NCBI GenBank assembly: GCA_964470915.1
Contig: CAYYEM010000003.1
Coordinates: 18,491-82,490 of the forward strand
DNA from: CAYPXN01 sp964470915
Lineage (GTDB): Bacteria > UBA10199 > JADFYH01
DNA: 64,000 nt
Reading direction: 5' to 3'
The translations under genes and the position numbers were made by a program. Within the stretch, counting starts at the first letter, position 1. The number at the start of each line of letters is the position of its first letter. Positions 8,129 through 16,487 of this stretch are shown here, in pieces. A model generated the notes under the pieces. The model was not told the DNA's origin and ran no database searches. It saw nothing but the letters and a program-made list of their open reading frames with translations.

Positions 8129-8629
8129 TTGGCAGCTAAAAAGAAACAGAAATATCGTCTAGAGCCTCTACTCATTGTGAAAGAACGGTATAAAAAGCAA
8201 ACAGAGATAGAGCTGGGTCGTGCCATTAAAAAGCTGAAAGATGAGAAGGAGAAACTGAAAACTCTTGAAGGGGAAAAAGAAGAAATCATACGGAAAAAGA
8301 AAGAATCCCGCTTGGAGATGAGTCGCAAGGTAGCTGTGGGAGAAACAAGAGTATTTGATTCAAGTTTGCATTTAAATTATTTGGAAAAACTTCAAGATGA
8401 TTTGACTCAAAAAGAAAAAGAAATTGAGAGACAACACGATGCCATTAAAGAAGCTGAAGAAAACTTAGCAAAGGCAAGGAGAAATTATATTGATGCCTGT
8501 AAAGATCTGAAGACCATGCAAAAACATAAAGAATTATGGCTGAAGAAATTGGGTAAGGAATTAAATATGAAGGAGCAAAAAGAATTGAATGAATTAGGAA
8601 ATGTGATTCATCAATTAAAGAGTGCTTAA
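8129..8629 (+). CDS. sctO: SctO/FliJ-like coiled-coil stalk protein
   Basis: 166 residues, nearly all charged coiled coil (KLKDEKEKLKTLEGEKEEI, EKEIERQHDAIKEAEENLAK). Size and place right after the ATPase match YscO/FliJ, the central stalk that enters the SctN hexamer and contacts SctV. The start is a TTG at 8129 with TAGGGAG 7 nt before it. The N-terminal YRLEPLLIVKERYKKQTEIE is typical of FliJ-like proteins (F/YRLE..L..R...). Sequence identity is poor by nature in this family, so the call leans on synteny. Confidence 0.85.
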   Translation: MAAKKKQKYRLEPLLIVKERYKKQTEIELGRAIKKLKDEKEKLKTLEGEKEEIIRKKKESRLEMSRKVAVGETRVFDSSLHLNYLEKLQDDLTQKEKEIERQHDAIKEAEENLAKARRNYIDACKDLKTMQKHKELWLKKLGKELNMKEQKELNELGNVIHQLKSA

Positions 8630-8649
8630 AAAGAATTCGAAAAAATTGT

Positions 8650-9507
8650 ATGAGAATCGATGATCAAAAACCAAATGCAGCAGAGCAAGCCAATCGGGAT
8701 GACCGTCATCGTCAGAATGTAAAACAAAAGGATACGGTTAACACCCATCAGGCATCTCAGCAAGCAGGGTATAAACAGAATAAAGATTTTCAGAGTTTGT
8801 TTGACCAAGCTCTTGAAAAAACACGTCTTGCAAATCAGCCAACTCAATCGGAGTCAGCGAAATTTGATTCAAAAATTAAAGAGATTATTTCTTCAGACGA
8901 CAAAAATAAAGATCGTGATAGTTCAGATCGCAAAAAAGATAAAGATGATGATAAAAAGGTCTTAAGTAGCGAAGAAAAAGATTCAGGAAAAACACATAAA
9001 GAAGGGGCGGTGAAAGATAGAATTTTAGGGAAAAGTCATACAGGCGGTGAAGGGTCGGGAGGAGGTTCTTCCTTTTCAGATAATAAAGGAAATTCTTCTA
9101 ACCAGTTTGGGCAGCGCCAGCAAAAAAATACTGATTTAGGTCAGACGGCAAATCTTCACCCTTCAGCTTTTCAAAACCAGCAAATACAATCTGTTCATTC
9201 AGCTTCTTTGTTACAAAACGTACAAAAAATGCAAAAAATTCCCCCTCAAGTTCTCGACCAAATTGTGCAATATGTGAGAGTGGGTTTGAATAAAAATCTA
9301 GATAAAGAAATGCAGATAGATCTTTCAGATAAAGTTTTTAAAGGCTTGTCTTTAAAGGTGATTTTAAATCAGGGAAAAGTTCAAATTACTTTTTTATCTT
9401 CAAGTCTAGATATTAGGAGAATTTTTGAAGCTAGCAAAAGTGATATTCGTCAATCTTTAGAAAGCAAAGGTCATCGGGTAGCTTCTGTAGAAGTCAGAGA
9501 CATTTAA
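8650..9507 (+). CDS. sctP: SctP/FliK-like needle-length regulator
   Basis: 285 residues. The first two thirds are Lys/Asp/Ser/Gln-rich and probably disordered. The last 80 residues (VGLNKNLDKEMQIDLSDKVF, LSLKVILNQGKVQITFLSSS) form a FliK/YscP-type substrate-switch domain. These proteins measure needle or hook length and switch SctU specificity. DFQSLFDQAL at 46-55 may act as an export-gate motif. The start is ATG 8650 with a weak ribosome site 20 nt after sctO. SctU, its partner, is not in the window. Confidence 0.8.
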   Translation: MRIDDQKPNAAEQANRDDRHRQNVKQKDTVNTHQASQQAGYKQNKDFQSLFDQALEKTRLANQPTQSESAKFDSKIKEIISSDDKNKDRDSSDRKKDKDDDKKVLSSEEKDSGKTHKEGAVKDRILGKSHTGGEGSGGGSSFSDNKGNSSNQFGQRQQKNTDLGQTANLHPSAFQNQQIQSVHSASLLQNVQKMQKIPPQVLDQIVQYVRVGLNKNLDKEMQIDLSDKVFKGLSLKVILNQGKVQITFLSSSLDIRRIFEASKSDIRQSLESKGHRVASVEVRDI

Positions 9508-9558
9508 GCATTTAATTAAACATTAGCCAGAATATTTTAAATTCGATAAAGTAAGCTT

Positions 9559-10512
9559 ATGAAATTCGACGAAAGTACAGAAAAAGCGATTAAACCTTTT
9601 CATTTTTCAGGAATTAAGAAGTTAAGTCGTCATGATCTTGAAATTGAAAATGCGCTTTTGAATTATTTGCCCTTTTCACTGGAAACAGGTTTGAAAAAGG
9701 AGCTCGAAACTTTTTTGTCTAAACAATTTAATCAAGAGGCCCAGATCGATCTGGAAAAAATTGAAGAAAGTACTTTAGCTAAATTTGTTTCTTCGGTGCC
9801 TCCTATTTCTTGGGTTGCGGTCTTAGGTATGGAGCCTGTTTCTCATAAGGCTTTTATGTGGTTTGATTCGGTCTTAGCGCATTCATTGGTAGATCGAGTT
9901 TTGGGAGGATCTGGAGAAACACCCGCTGAAATTAAATCTCCCACTTCGATTGAAGAAGGCGTATTTCAATACCTCATTCTTAAAGTGCTTTCTTTTGTTT
10001 TTCAAGTTTCAGGACCGGCAGAGCCTGTTCATTTTCGTTTGGAGCAAATGATTAAATCTCAAAAAGAGCTGATGAATTTTGGAAACGATGATACTCCCGT
10101 GCTTCGCTTAAGTTTTAAGGTTCAGATAGGCTCTAACATAGGTTTTGTAGTGCTGGTTCTGCCTCATCCTTTAATTGAAGCACGTTTTTTACAGAGAGAG
10201 ATGATTCATTCAAAAGAAGGAAGCCCTGAGTTTGAATATACTCAAAATAGATTTTCCAAAATGGGTTACGTTAAAACTCAGATGTGGGCTGAGGTAGCAT
10301 CAGTTACTCTTACTTTAGCTGAAAAAAATCAGCTTGAAAAAGATGATGTGATTTTATTTGATCATTCCGCTTGTAGTTTAAGTGCAGGACGATTGCAGGG
10401 GAATGTAGTTTTGAGGATTGGGGAAGGTAGAGAAGGGGGCTTTTTAGCCCAGGTCATTTCTACAGATTCACCTTCGCTAGTCAAAATTCTTGATTATTAT
10501 GGAGGCGATTAA
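9559..10512 (+). CDS. sctQ: SctQ N-part, FliM-like C-ring protein with one SpoA domain
   Basis: 317 residues. The middle region (WVAVLGMEPVSHKAFMWFDS ... DRVLGGSGE) resembles FliM/YscQ, and the C-terminus (AEVASVTLTLAEKNQLEKDD ... GGFLAQVIS) is a SpoA (surface presentation) domain. It builds the cytoplasmic sorting platform. Unlike YscQ it lacks a second SpoA domain; that is encoded separately by the next gene, whose ATG overlaps this stop by one base. This is the FliM plus FliN arrangement of flagella. Confidence 0.88.
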   Translation: MKFDESTEKAIKPFHFSGIKKLSRHDLEIENALLNYLPFSLETGLKKELETFLSKQFNQEAQIDLEKIEESTLAKFVSSVPPISWVAVLGMEPVSHKAFMWFDSVLAHSLVDRVLGGSGETPAEIKSPTSIEEGVFQYLILKVLSFVFQVSGPAEPVHFRLEQMIKSQKELMNFGNDDTPVLRLSFKVQIGSNIGFVVLVLPHPLIEARFLQREMIHSKEGSPEFEYTQNRFSKMGYVKTQMWAEVASVTLTLAEKNQLEKDDVILFDHSACSLSAGRLQGNVVLRIGEGREGGFLAQVISTDSPSLVKILDYYGGD

Positions 10513-10919
10513 TGGCTAAACAACCTGATGAGTTTGATATTGCAGATTTTGATGCGGGAGGCGACTCGTTCGAAGTTAATGAGGGGCAAAGTTATGATCC
10601 TGCTCCAGGAGATATGCCACCTCCTAATACCCCCCCCTCTTATTCCGCTCCAGCTTCGAGTACAGGGAAAGCATCGAATATCGATAAAAAAGTAGTGAAT
10701 TTAACTTCAGATATTCCTGTTCAGGTGGTGGCTGTTTTAGGTAAAAAAAATGTCACCGTGAAAGATATTGTTTCGATGAAAATGGGACAAGTCTTGGAGC
10801 TGAATAGATTGCCCAATGAAGCCATCGATTTAGTTGCCAATGGAAAATTGATTGCCAAAGGTGAGTTGGTTGAAATTGAAGGTCGTTTAGGGGTTCGAGT
10901 TTTAAAAATATTTGATTAA
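10512..10919 (+). CDS. FliN-like SpoA protein, C-terminal half of SctQ
   Basis: 135 residues: an acidic, Pro-rich N-terminal tail (about 1-55) and one SpoA domain from about 60 (LTSDIPVQVVAVLGKKNVTV ... GQVLELNRLPNEAIDLVANG ... GVRVLKIFD), the classic FliN pattern. It would complete the C-ring or pods with the 9559 product. Translational coupling (TAATG) implies fixed stoichiometry. YscQ-type systems make this domain from an internal start, so a separate gene is worth noting. Confidence 0.9.
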   Translation: MAKQPDEFDIADFDAGGDSFEVNEGQSYDPAPGDMPPPNTPPSYSAPASSTGKASNIDKKVVNLTSDIPVQVVAVLGKKNVTVKDIVSMKMGQVLELNRLPNEAIDLVANGKLIAKGELVEIEGRLGVRVLKIFD

Positions 10920-10948
10920 TGAACAGCGAATAATAACGGGGTTTTCAA

Positions 10949-11311
10949 TTGCTGAATCTTTTTTTGTTGGCTGAAATAATTCCAGAATCACTTCCTCAAA
11001 ATTTGGCGGGACTTGAAAGTTCGGTCGATTTTACCTGGATGTTTGTGAAAGTGATTTTAGTGTTGGCTTTTGTTTGTCTTATTGCTTTTGCTGTGATTAA
11101 ATATCTCCTACCGAAAGCATCTTTTATTAAGCAAGGGCATGATTCTCAAATTGAATTGGTAGAACGTTTTGCATTAGAGCCTCGAAAAAGTTTATATATT
11201 TTAAAAGTAGGATCTAGATTTTTACTTTTGGGGACAAGTGAAAACACGCTCAGCCCCTTGATGGAGTTGAGCAAGAAAGATCTATCACGTGAAACTTCTC
11301 AAGAAAATTAA
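10949..11311 (+). CDS. FliO-like membrane protein
   Basis: 120 residues: a short periplasmic segment, one transmembrane helix at about 31-49 (FVKVILVLAFVCLIAFAVIK) and a cytosolic domain (LVERFALEPRKSLYILKVGSRFLLLGTSENTLSPL) with the FliO pattern ...L.P.R.l.lv.vg...lLlG.t...i..L. FliO helps assemble the FliP/SctR ring and is normally confined to flagella. The start is a TTG at 10949 behind ACGGGG. The 3' end overlaps sctR by 23 nt, as fliO overlaps fliP in many genomes. Confidence 0.82.
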   Translation: MLNLFLLAEIIPESLPQNLAGLESSVDFTWMFVKVILVLAFVCLIAFAVIKYLLPKASFIKQGHDSQIELVERFALEPRKSLYILKVGSRFLLLGTSENTLSPLMELSKKDLSRETSQEN

Positions 11312-12077
11312 TAATAAATCAGTTCGCTTTGCTAGTTTGGTTTTTGTTTCTCTCTTGCCGCTTGTTTTGTGGGCAACTGCGGTTTGGGCCCAAGGTAAAA
11401 ATGAGCAACAGCTTTCCAAGCCTCTGATTATTCTTTTTGCGCTCTCTATTCTTGCCTTAGTTCCTATTTTGCTCATCATGATGACTTCTTTTATCAAGAT
11501 TACTGTGGTGCTTGCCTTGGTGAGAAATGCTTTGGGGACTCAACAGATTCCGCCCAACCAAGTCATTACTGGTTTGGCCATTATTTTGACTATTTATATT
11601 ATGTCGCCTATTGGAATTGAGGTGTATCGGAATGCACAAGGTTTGATCGATCAAACTTCGAGTGAAGGTTTTTTTTCTCAGGCAAGTATTAGTATTGTGA
11701 TGGAAGGTCTTAAAAAAGGGGAAGAGCCTATTCGGGGATTTTTGGTTAAGCATGCGAGCGAAAAAGATAGAAGCTTGTTTTACAATTTAGCTAAAAAAAT
11801 GAGGAAAGCAGAAGATAGAGATCAAGTGAAAGACAACGATTTTCTAATTTTAATTCCTTCTTTTGTGGTGAGTGAGTTGGCGCGTGCTTTTCAAATAGGT
11901 TTTATTATTTTTCTTCCATTTTTGGTGATCGATATGGTGGTGGCGAATGTGCTCCTTTCTTTGGGAATGTTTCAATTATCCCCTGTCACGGTTTCATTAC
12001 CCTTTAAATTGCTTTTGTTCGTATTAGTGGACGGATGGTATTTGATCGCGAAAGGTTTGGTATTAGGATATACTTAA
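11289..12077 (+). CDS. sctR: SctR, T3SS export-gate protein
   Basis: 262-residue FliP/YscR family protein. It has a cleavable-looking N-terminal hydrophobic segment ending near AVWAQG, as in flagellar FliP and unlike most injectisome SctR. The family blocks follow: MMTSFIKITVVLALVRNALGTQQIPPNQV near 65-92, then FLILIPSFVVSELARAFQIGF and DMVVANVLLSLGM. Five copies form the SctRST export gate. The start is GTG at 11289 inside the FliO-like gene; no good later start exists. Confidence 0.96.
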   Translation: MKLLKKINNKSVRFASLVFVSLLPLVLWATAVWAQGKNEQQLSKPLIILFALSILALVPILLIMMTSFIKITVVLALVRNALGTQQIPPNQVITGLAIILTIYIMSPIGIEVYRNAQGLIDQTSSEGFFSQASISIVMEGLKKGEEPIRGFLVKHASEKDRSLFYNLAKKMRKAEDRDQVKDNDFLILIPSFVVSELARAFQIGFIIFLPFLVIDMVVANVLLSLGMFQLSPVTVSLPFKLLLFVLVDGWYLIAKGLVLGYT

Positions 12078-12080
12078 AAA

Positions 12081-12347
12081 ATGGAAAATTATCTTATCTC
12101 CATTTCAAAGCAGGCACTTTACCTCGTTCTCATCCTTTCAGCCCCTTCTGTAGGGATTGCGATGATCGTAGGTTTGATTATTTCTTTAATTCAAGCGACG
12201 ACACAAATTCAGGAACAAACTCTAACCTTTGTGCCTAAACTTATTGTAGTCATGGTAGTGTTAGCTTTGACAGGTCCATGGTGCATGGTTCAACTCATTA
12301 ACTTTACCCAAAATATTCTCGATCAATTCCCAAGATACATTAAATAA
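12081..12347 (+). CDS. sctS: SctS, T3SS export-gate protein
   Basis: 88 residues, two transmembrane hairpin helices (ALYLVLILSAPSVGIAMIVG and LIVVMVVLALTGPWCMVQLI) separated by the conserved loop LIQATTQIQEQTLTFVPK. This is the FliQ/YscS signature and standard length. It starts 3 nt after sctR. Confidence 0.97.
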   Translation: MENYLISISKQALYLVLILSAPSVGIAMIVGLIISLIQATTQIQEQTLTFVPKLIVVMVVLALTGPWCMVQLINFTQNILDQFPRYIK

Positions 12348-12359
12348 ACAGGTAAAATT

Positions 12360-13184
12360 GTGGCAGCAAGTCCTCAAAGTTTAGCTCCTTATATCGATCT
12401 TGATTTGACCTTTTCTTTTATTGCGGGAGGTTTAATTGCTACTCGTTTACTGGTAGCGATTAACCTTACTCCTTATATTGGGGGACGTCCTGTTCCTGGT
12501 ACGGTACGTGCTGCAACAGCCTTTGCGCTTACTTTATTTATGTATCCTCTGATTGTGCCTGGGATTGATCGAAATGCAGTGCCACGGGAAGCTTTTTTAT
12601 TGGTAGTGCTGTTTTTAAAAGAAGCCATGTTTGGTCTATTAATGGGCTTGGTAAACCAGATGATTTTTTATGGAATTCAATCCGCTGGTAACATGATCGA
12701 TAACCAACGCTACGTCGCGAATGCACGAATATTTAATCCTGCCTTGGGTGCTCAAGCTTCTATTTTTGGTCTTTTTATGTATCAGCTTGTAATTGCCATT
12801 TTTTTATCTATCGGGGGTCATCGTCTTTTTTTGAGTGCTTTGATGGAAAGTTTTCAGGCAGTTCCCTTATTGACACTTCCAAGCATGGGGCAGGGGATTA
12901 CTCCGATGATTGATTTAATGCTTAAACTTTCAGCAGATACTCTTATCATTTGTTTACAACTTTCAGCACCAGTTCTCATTGCTATCTTTGTGGCAGATTT
13001 AGTTTTAGGGATCACGAATCGCATCGCTCCTATGATCAATGTGTTTGAAATGAGCTTCAATATAAAGGGCTTTGTGGGCGTTTTATTGGTCTATTTAGCC
13101 CTTCCTCTCATGATTTATCAGACCAAGGTATGGTTTCAGCAAATGGTCCATACCTTTCAAAAAATTACCGATTTTTTCCATTAG
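12360..13184 (+). CDS. sctT: SctT, T3SS export-gate protein
   Basis: 274-residue FliR/YscT family membrane protein. Multiple helices and family blocks are visible (RLLVAINLTPYIGG, KEAMFGLLMGLVNQMIFYG, QSAGNMIDNQR, and LSAPVLIAIFVADLVLGITNRIAPMINVF). One copy caps the SctR5S4 gate. The start is a GTG at 12360. The operon ends here, without SctU, which usually follows. Confidence 0.95.
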   Translation: MAASPQSLAPYIDLDLTFSFIAGGLIATRLLVAINLTPYIGGRPVPGTVRAATAFALTLFMYPLIVPGIDRNAVPREAFLLVVLFLKEAMFGLLMGLVNQMIFYGIQSAGNMIDNQRYVANARIFNPALGAQASIFGLFMYQLVIAIFLSIGGHRLFLSALMESFQAVPLLTLPSMGQGITPMIDLMLKLSADTLIICLQLSAPVLIAIFVADLVLGITNRIAPMINVFEMSFNIKGFVGVLLVYLALPLMIYQTKVWFQQMVHTFQKITDFFH

Positions 13185-13270
13185 CTTCCCTTGCGGGATA
13201 TTGATTTTCAGATTAAAATAAGAGTGTTTGCCCTGATGTAAAAAAGGGTAAATTTTGAAGCTTTTCAAGC

Positions 13271-13297
13271 AACTTAGCTCTTTTTTGCAACCGATAA
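13271..13297 (+). promoter_or_regulatory. promoter-like site, AACT-N15-ACCGATAA
   Basis: AACT at 13271-13274 and ACCGATAA at 13290-13297 with a 15-nt spacer, 73 nt before the 13371 ATG. Same architecture as the sites at 310 and 2419. The intergenic region 13185-13370 otherwise holds only AT-rich leader. Confidence 0.5.
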
Positions 13298-13370
13298 AGA
13301 TTTTGAAGTGTCGTTTTAACACTTCTTAAGCTGTGCTAGGGGATGAACGTACTATATCGAAGGAGATAAT

Positions 13371-14399
13371 ATGACCGCTCCAGTTTCAGGTAATAGAAAC
13401 CGTAATAATCCAGTGGATAATACTTCTAATCGTCGTTCTCATTCAGGACGTGCGGCAACCCAAGAAGAATCCAGTCAGGTTCAATCGAGACCAGGAAATC
13501 GCACAGATTTAAATTCAGTTCCACGTAATGAAATTCAGCAAGCCATTGCAAATGCACAAATGATGGGTTCGGGTGTTGCTGAAATTTGGGTGAATGGTGA
13601 GCTTTTATTTTTCCCTTTAAATAGTTTACAAGGCTGGGGTTTTCCAACGGAGATGAATCAGCAAATGGCGAGTATGGGAGATGTTGAAATGCCTTATGAA
13701 GAAGAATTTATGGAAGGTCATCAGCAAGTTTGGGGAGAAGGTGAAGTGCAGGGTGGAATGATGGGTGGAAGTCTCCGTGGCAATATGAACAGTGGCATGG
13801 GTGGATCAGTGAGAATGGGTTTTGGTGGCTACAATCCTTATGGTGGAGACACAGGTTATGGTGGAATGAGTCAAAATCAGTTTATGTGGGATACTATGGT
13901 GGGTGGACAAATGAGAGAAGAACTGTATGCCCAACGCCAAAATATGCGTCGAGTAGAACATCAGATGAAAGTGAAAATGCGGATTATTATGTTTTTAATC
14001 CTGATGGGAGATGTAGTGGGTGCGGTTCGCCAGATGGTTTTTGAATCGGAACGACAAAATAGAATGTTTAATCGTTTGCTCGTGAAACAACTCAATAAGG
14101 TTAGAGAATCTAAGTCCAAAGTTTTATTAGCAATGGCTCGCAAGAGTCCTCCAACCGCACATGATAATACTAACAATCCTTCAGGAGCTGCGAGAGATCA
14201 AAATAGGCAAGCAAAATATACTCAATGGGTTTCTGTAACGACCCAGTTGATGAGTGAATTGCAAAACACAGAACGTCAATTGACCGATTTGCTTTCAGAA
14301 GGTCGCCGCAATATCAACGAAATGTGGGAAGCTTATTCAGGATTAAAAGAATCTGAAGCTCGAACAACACGTACGGTGATTCAAAGCTTTAGAGCTTAA
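13371..14399 (+). CDS. Gly-rich T3SS-locus protein with needle-like C-terminus
   Basis: 342 residues, no signal peptide. Residues 1-55 are Asn/Arg/Ser-rich and disordered. Then come a short folded patch (GVAEIWVNGELLFFPLNSLQ at 68-87), a Met/Gly-rich core with GGSLRGN at 132-138, a hydrophobic helix (MRIIMFLILMGDVVGAVRQM at about 203-222), and a helical C-terminal domain of about 100 residues ending TVIQSFRA. That domain aligns by eye with the C-terminus of the 15216 protein (LNKVRESKSKVLLAMA with IQKIREAKQRILAELA). It has a dedicated FliA-like promoter site and a terminator. A translocator, tip or filament role is possible; the LcrH-type chaperone gene next door fits a translocator. Confidence 0.65.
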   Translation: MTAPVSGNRNRNNPVDNTSNRRSHSGRAATQEESSQVQSRPGNRTDLNSVPRNEIQQAIANAQMMGSGVAEIWVNGELLFFPLNSLQGWGFPTEMNQQMASMGDVEMPYEEEFMEGHQQVWGEGEVQGGMMGGSLRGNMNSGMGGSVRMGFGGYNPYGGDTGYGGMSQNQFMWDTMVGGQMREELYAQRQNMRRVEHQMKVKMRIIMFLILMGDVVGAVRQMVFESERQNRMFNRLLVKQLNKVRESKSKVLLAMARKSPPTAHDNTNNPSGAARDQNRQAKYTQWVSVTTQLMSELQNTERQLTDLLSEGRRNINEMWEAYSGLKESEARTTRTVIQSFRA

Positions 14400-14417
14400 T
14401 GAATGGGATGAGTTTTT

Positions 14418-14453
14418 AAAAGGCGGCATTCTCAAAAAGAGGCCGCCTTTTTT
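14418..14453 (+). terminator. rho-independent terminator
   Basis: Stem GGCGGC/GCCGCC with flanking A and T tracts, ending in TTTTTT, 20 nt after the 13371 gene. Confidence 0.88.
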
Positions 14454-14574
14454 ATGGATGTTCTTTGATAGATATAGATGTCTCTCCGTAGGAGATCCGA
14501 TGAAAAAGGTTGCGGCTATTATTCTGCAATGATAGCATAAGATCTCTATATTATTGAAGAAAATGGAGGTTTTG

Positions 14575-15204
14575 ATGCCTAGCGATGATTCCTTTGATCC
14601 AGAAGCGGGTTTAAGCCCAGCAGAGCTTGAAAAAGAGCGTCTTCAGGAAGAAAAGGAAAAAAATGAAAACCCGGAGCTTTGGCAGAAGAATAATGAGTGG
14701 CTTGCCAAATTTTCGGAAGCGCTAGATAAAATCAAACCTGAAGAGGCTGAAAAAGCAGTTCATTTAGTCGAACGCTTTATTGAAGGCGAGATTACTTGGG
14801 CAGAACTTCAAGCACTTCCTCCCGCCTTACTTTTTCAAATGGCAGAATATGGTTATCTTCAATTTCAACGTGGAAAATTTTCGGAAGCGGAAACCATTTT
14901 TAAAGGCCTGTCGGTTTTGGATCACAAACGAGCTTATTACCATACAGTGCTAGGAGCAATTTATCAACGTATGGATAAACTAGGAGATGCTCTCGCAGAG
15001 TATACAGTCGCTATAGAAATGGATCCAAAGAATATTGCTTCTTATGTGAATCGGGGAGAAATTTATTATCGCTGTGGTTACATTGATGAGCCGATAGAGG
15101 ATTTTGAAAAAGCGATTGCTTTAGATCCTCAAGGAAAAGATCCTTGGGCCAATCGGGCGCGGTTTTTAAAAAATCTCGTCTTGCAGGAATCGCAAAGTAG
15201 TTAG
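14575..15204 (+). CDS. LcrH/SycD-type TPR chaperone
   Basis: 209 residues: an acidic Glu/Lys-rich N-terminal extension (about 1-60), then a SycD-like region. The entry helix WAELQALPPALLFQMAEYGY and three TPRs (QFQRGKFSEAETIFKGLSVL, LGAIYQRMDKLGDALAEYTV, NRGEIYYRCGYIDEPIEDFE) match the class II chaperones that hold translocators. The ATG at 14575 is chosen since GGAGG lies 5 nt upstream; a TTG at 14554 is in frame. The gene lies between two needle-tailed proteins and is 11 nt before the second, its probable client. Confidence 0.85.
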   Translation: MPSDDSFDPEAGLSPAELEKERLQEEKEKNENPELWQKNNEWLAKFSEALDKIKPEEAEKAVHLVERFIEGEITWAELQALPPALLFQMAEYGYLQFQRGKFSEAETIFKGLSVLDHKRAYYHTVLGAIYQRMDKLGDALAEYTVAIEMDPKNIASYVNRGEIYYRCGYIDEPIEDFEKAIALDPQGKDPWANRARFLKNLVLQESQSS

Positions 15205-15215
15205 GGAGTTTTTTT

Positions 15216-16388
15216 ATGGCAGGTCCTGTTAATTCAAATATGTCGAGTATTAATCCACAAATTCGTGGAGCAGGAGAAACTGCAGGTCAACTTAAAATTG
15301 ACCAGAAGTTATTGGAAAAAGTTTTAGCCAAGCAAGGCTTAAGTTCCCCTGAACAACTTGCAAAACTTTTAGGACCAGAAGTTTTAAGCTATTTTCGTGC
15401 CATTAGCGAATCGCTCAGCAACTTGTGTAGTCGTATGCAAGAAGCTGAAGTAAAATCTCTTCCTGCACAACAGAATGAGCCTAAACTTGCAGAGTTTAGC
15501 ATGCGCGATACTTCTAAAGGAGCTCTTTACCAAGAGCGGTTACCTGAAAATTTTTTAACCATAGAAAAACTTAATTTGGCTGCCAAGACAGGTTTGTTAA
15601 CCCAACCTCAGGCTGAAGCTTTGAAACAACTTTTCGGACTTTCTCAAGAAGTGAAAATGATGCATCGGGAAGAAGTTCCTATGCCTCAGGGAGGGCATCC
15701 CGCAGAACAAGAAAGAGAGAGAGGCGGGCAGCAGCAACAACAGCAAAGGCAGCAACAATCCGAAGATGAATCTTGGGCTGATTTTTCAACAAATCCTACA
15801 GGCGGTCCTCAGTCTGGCCAAGTGCCAAGCTATCCGGTGGAGGACGGCGCGCCTATTGGAGGAGGTTCTTTACGTTCAGGTATGAGAATGGGAATTGGCG
15901 GAGGGGCAAGACAAAACATGGATGCACCCCCACCACCGCCACCTCCAGGATCATCTAACAGGTCTGCTTCACAAGGTCGATCTCCCACTGGCCAAGCGCC
16001 TAATATGACGGGCATGGAACAATCTTATTTGAATTCTAACTTTACGCCAGATGGGCCCTATTATGGCATGTTTGAAAGTTTATTTGGCTCCGAAAATTGG
16101 TATCGAAATTTGGCAGGTAATGCGCTTTCGAATATTCAAAAAATTCGTGAAGCCAAGCAGAGAATTCTTGCTGAGCTGGCAGGTTTAGATCCTTCAAAAC
16201 CTGGAGATGCAAAAAAACTTTATATTTTGCAGCAAAAATTGGGTGATATGCAGCAGAGTGAAAGACAATGGTTAGATAATATTTCCACTGCTCAAAAAGC
16301 CAATAATGAACGGAAGGAATATATAAAGTCTATTTTAGATATATTCTTCCAAACTAACAGTGCTATTATCCGAAACCTTAGACAGTAA
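15216..16388 (+). CDS. Gln/Pro/Gly-rich T3SS-locus protein with needle-like C-terminus
   Basis: 390 residues, no signal peptide. The N-terminal third is helical (LEKVLAKQGLSSPEQLAKLL). It is followed by a Gln run near 170-185, GGGSLRSG at about 214-221, and a seven-Pro run near 239-245. The C-terminal domain from about 300 ends SAIIRNLRQ. Within it KPGDAKKLYILQQKLGDM recalls KPSDPALLAAYQSKLSEY of PrgI, and the ending recalls IIQNFR, but with an insertion between them. Co-transcribed with the TPR chaperone upstream. Could be a needle-derived tip, filament or translocator; function is not established. Confidence 0.65.
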   Translation: MAGPVNSNMSSINPQIRGAGETAGQLKIDQKLLEKVLAKQGLSSPEQLAKLLGPEVLSYFRAISESLSNLCSRMQEAEVKSLPAQQNEPKLAEFSMRDTSKGALYQERLPENFLTIEKLNLAAKTGLLTQPQAEALKQLFGLSQEVKMMHREEVPMPQGGHPAEQERERGGQQQQQQRQQQSEDESWADFSTNPTGGPQSGQVPSYPVEDGAPIGGGSLRSGMRMGIGGGARQNMDAPPPPPPPGSSNRSASQGRSPTGQAPNMTGMEQSYLNSNFTPDGPYYGMFESLFGSENWYRNLAGNALSNIQKIREAKQRILAELAGLDPSKPGDAKKLYILQQKLGDMQQSERQWLDNISTAQKANNERKEYIKSILDIFFQTNSAIIRNLRQ

Positions 16389-16487
16389 AATTTGCATGAG
16401 TGATGAAGTGACGATTTGCTTTCATGCCTATTTAGATAATTTAGTAATTGTTTGATTTTATAATTTGTTTCTTAGAAAATTAATAAC

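Noticed and set aside
5989..9548. CGATA blocks before sctL (about 5993) and sctQ (about 9544) as further sigma-28-like promoters
   Set aside because: No AACT occurs 15 nt upstream in either case, and both lie in tight operon spacing.
1..13184. Reading the cluster as a flagellar operon
   Set aside because: SctJ is a short lipoprotein, not FliF; SctI-like and LcrH-like proteins are present; no hook, ring, flagellin or motor genes are seen.
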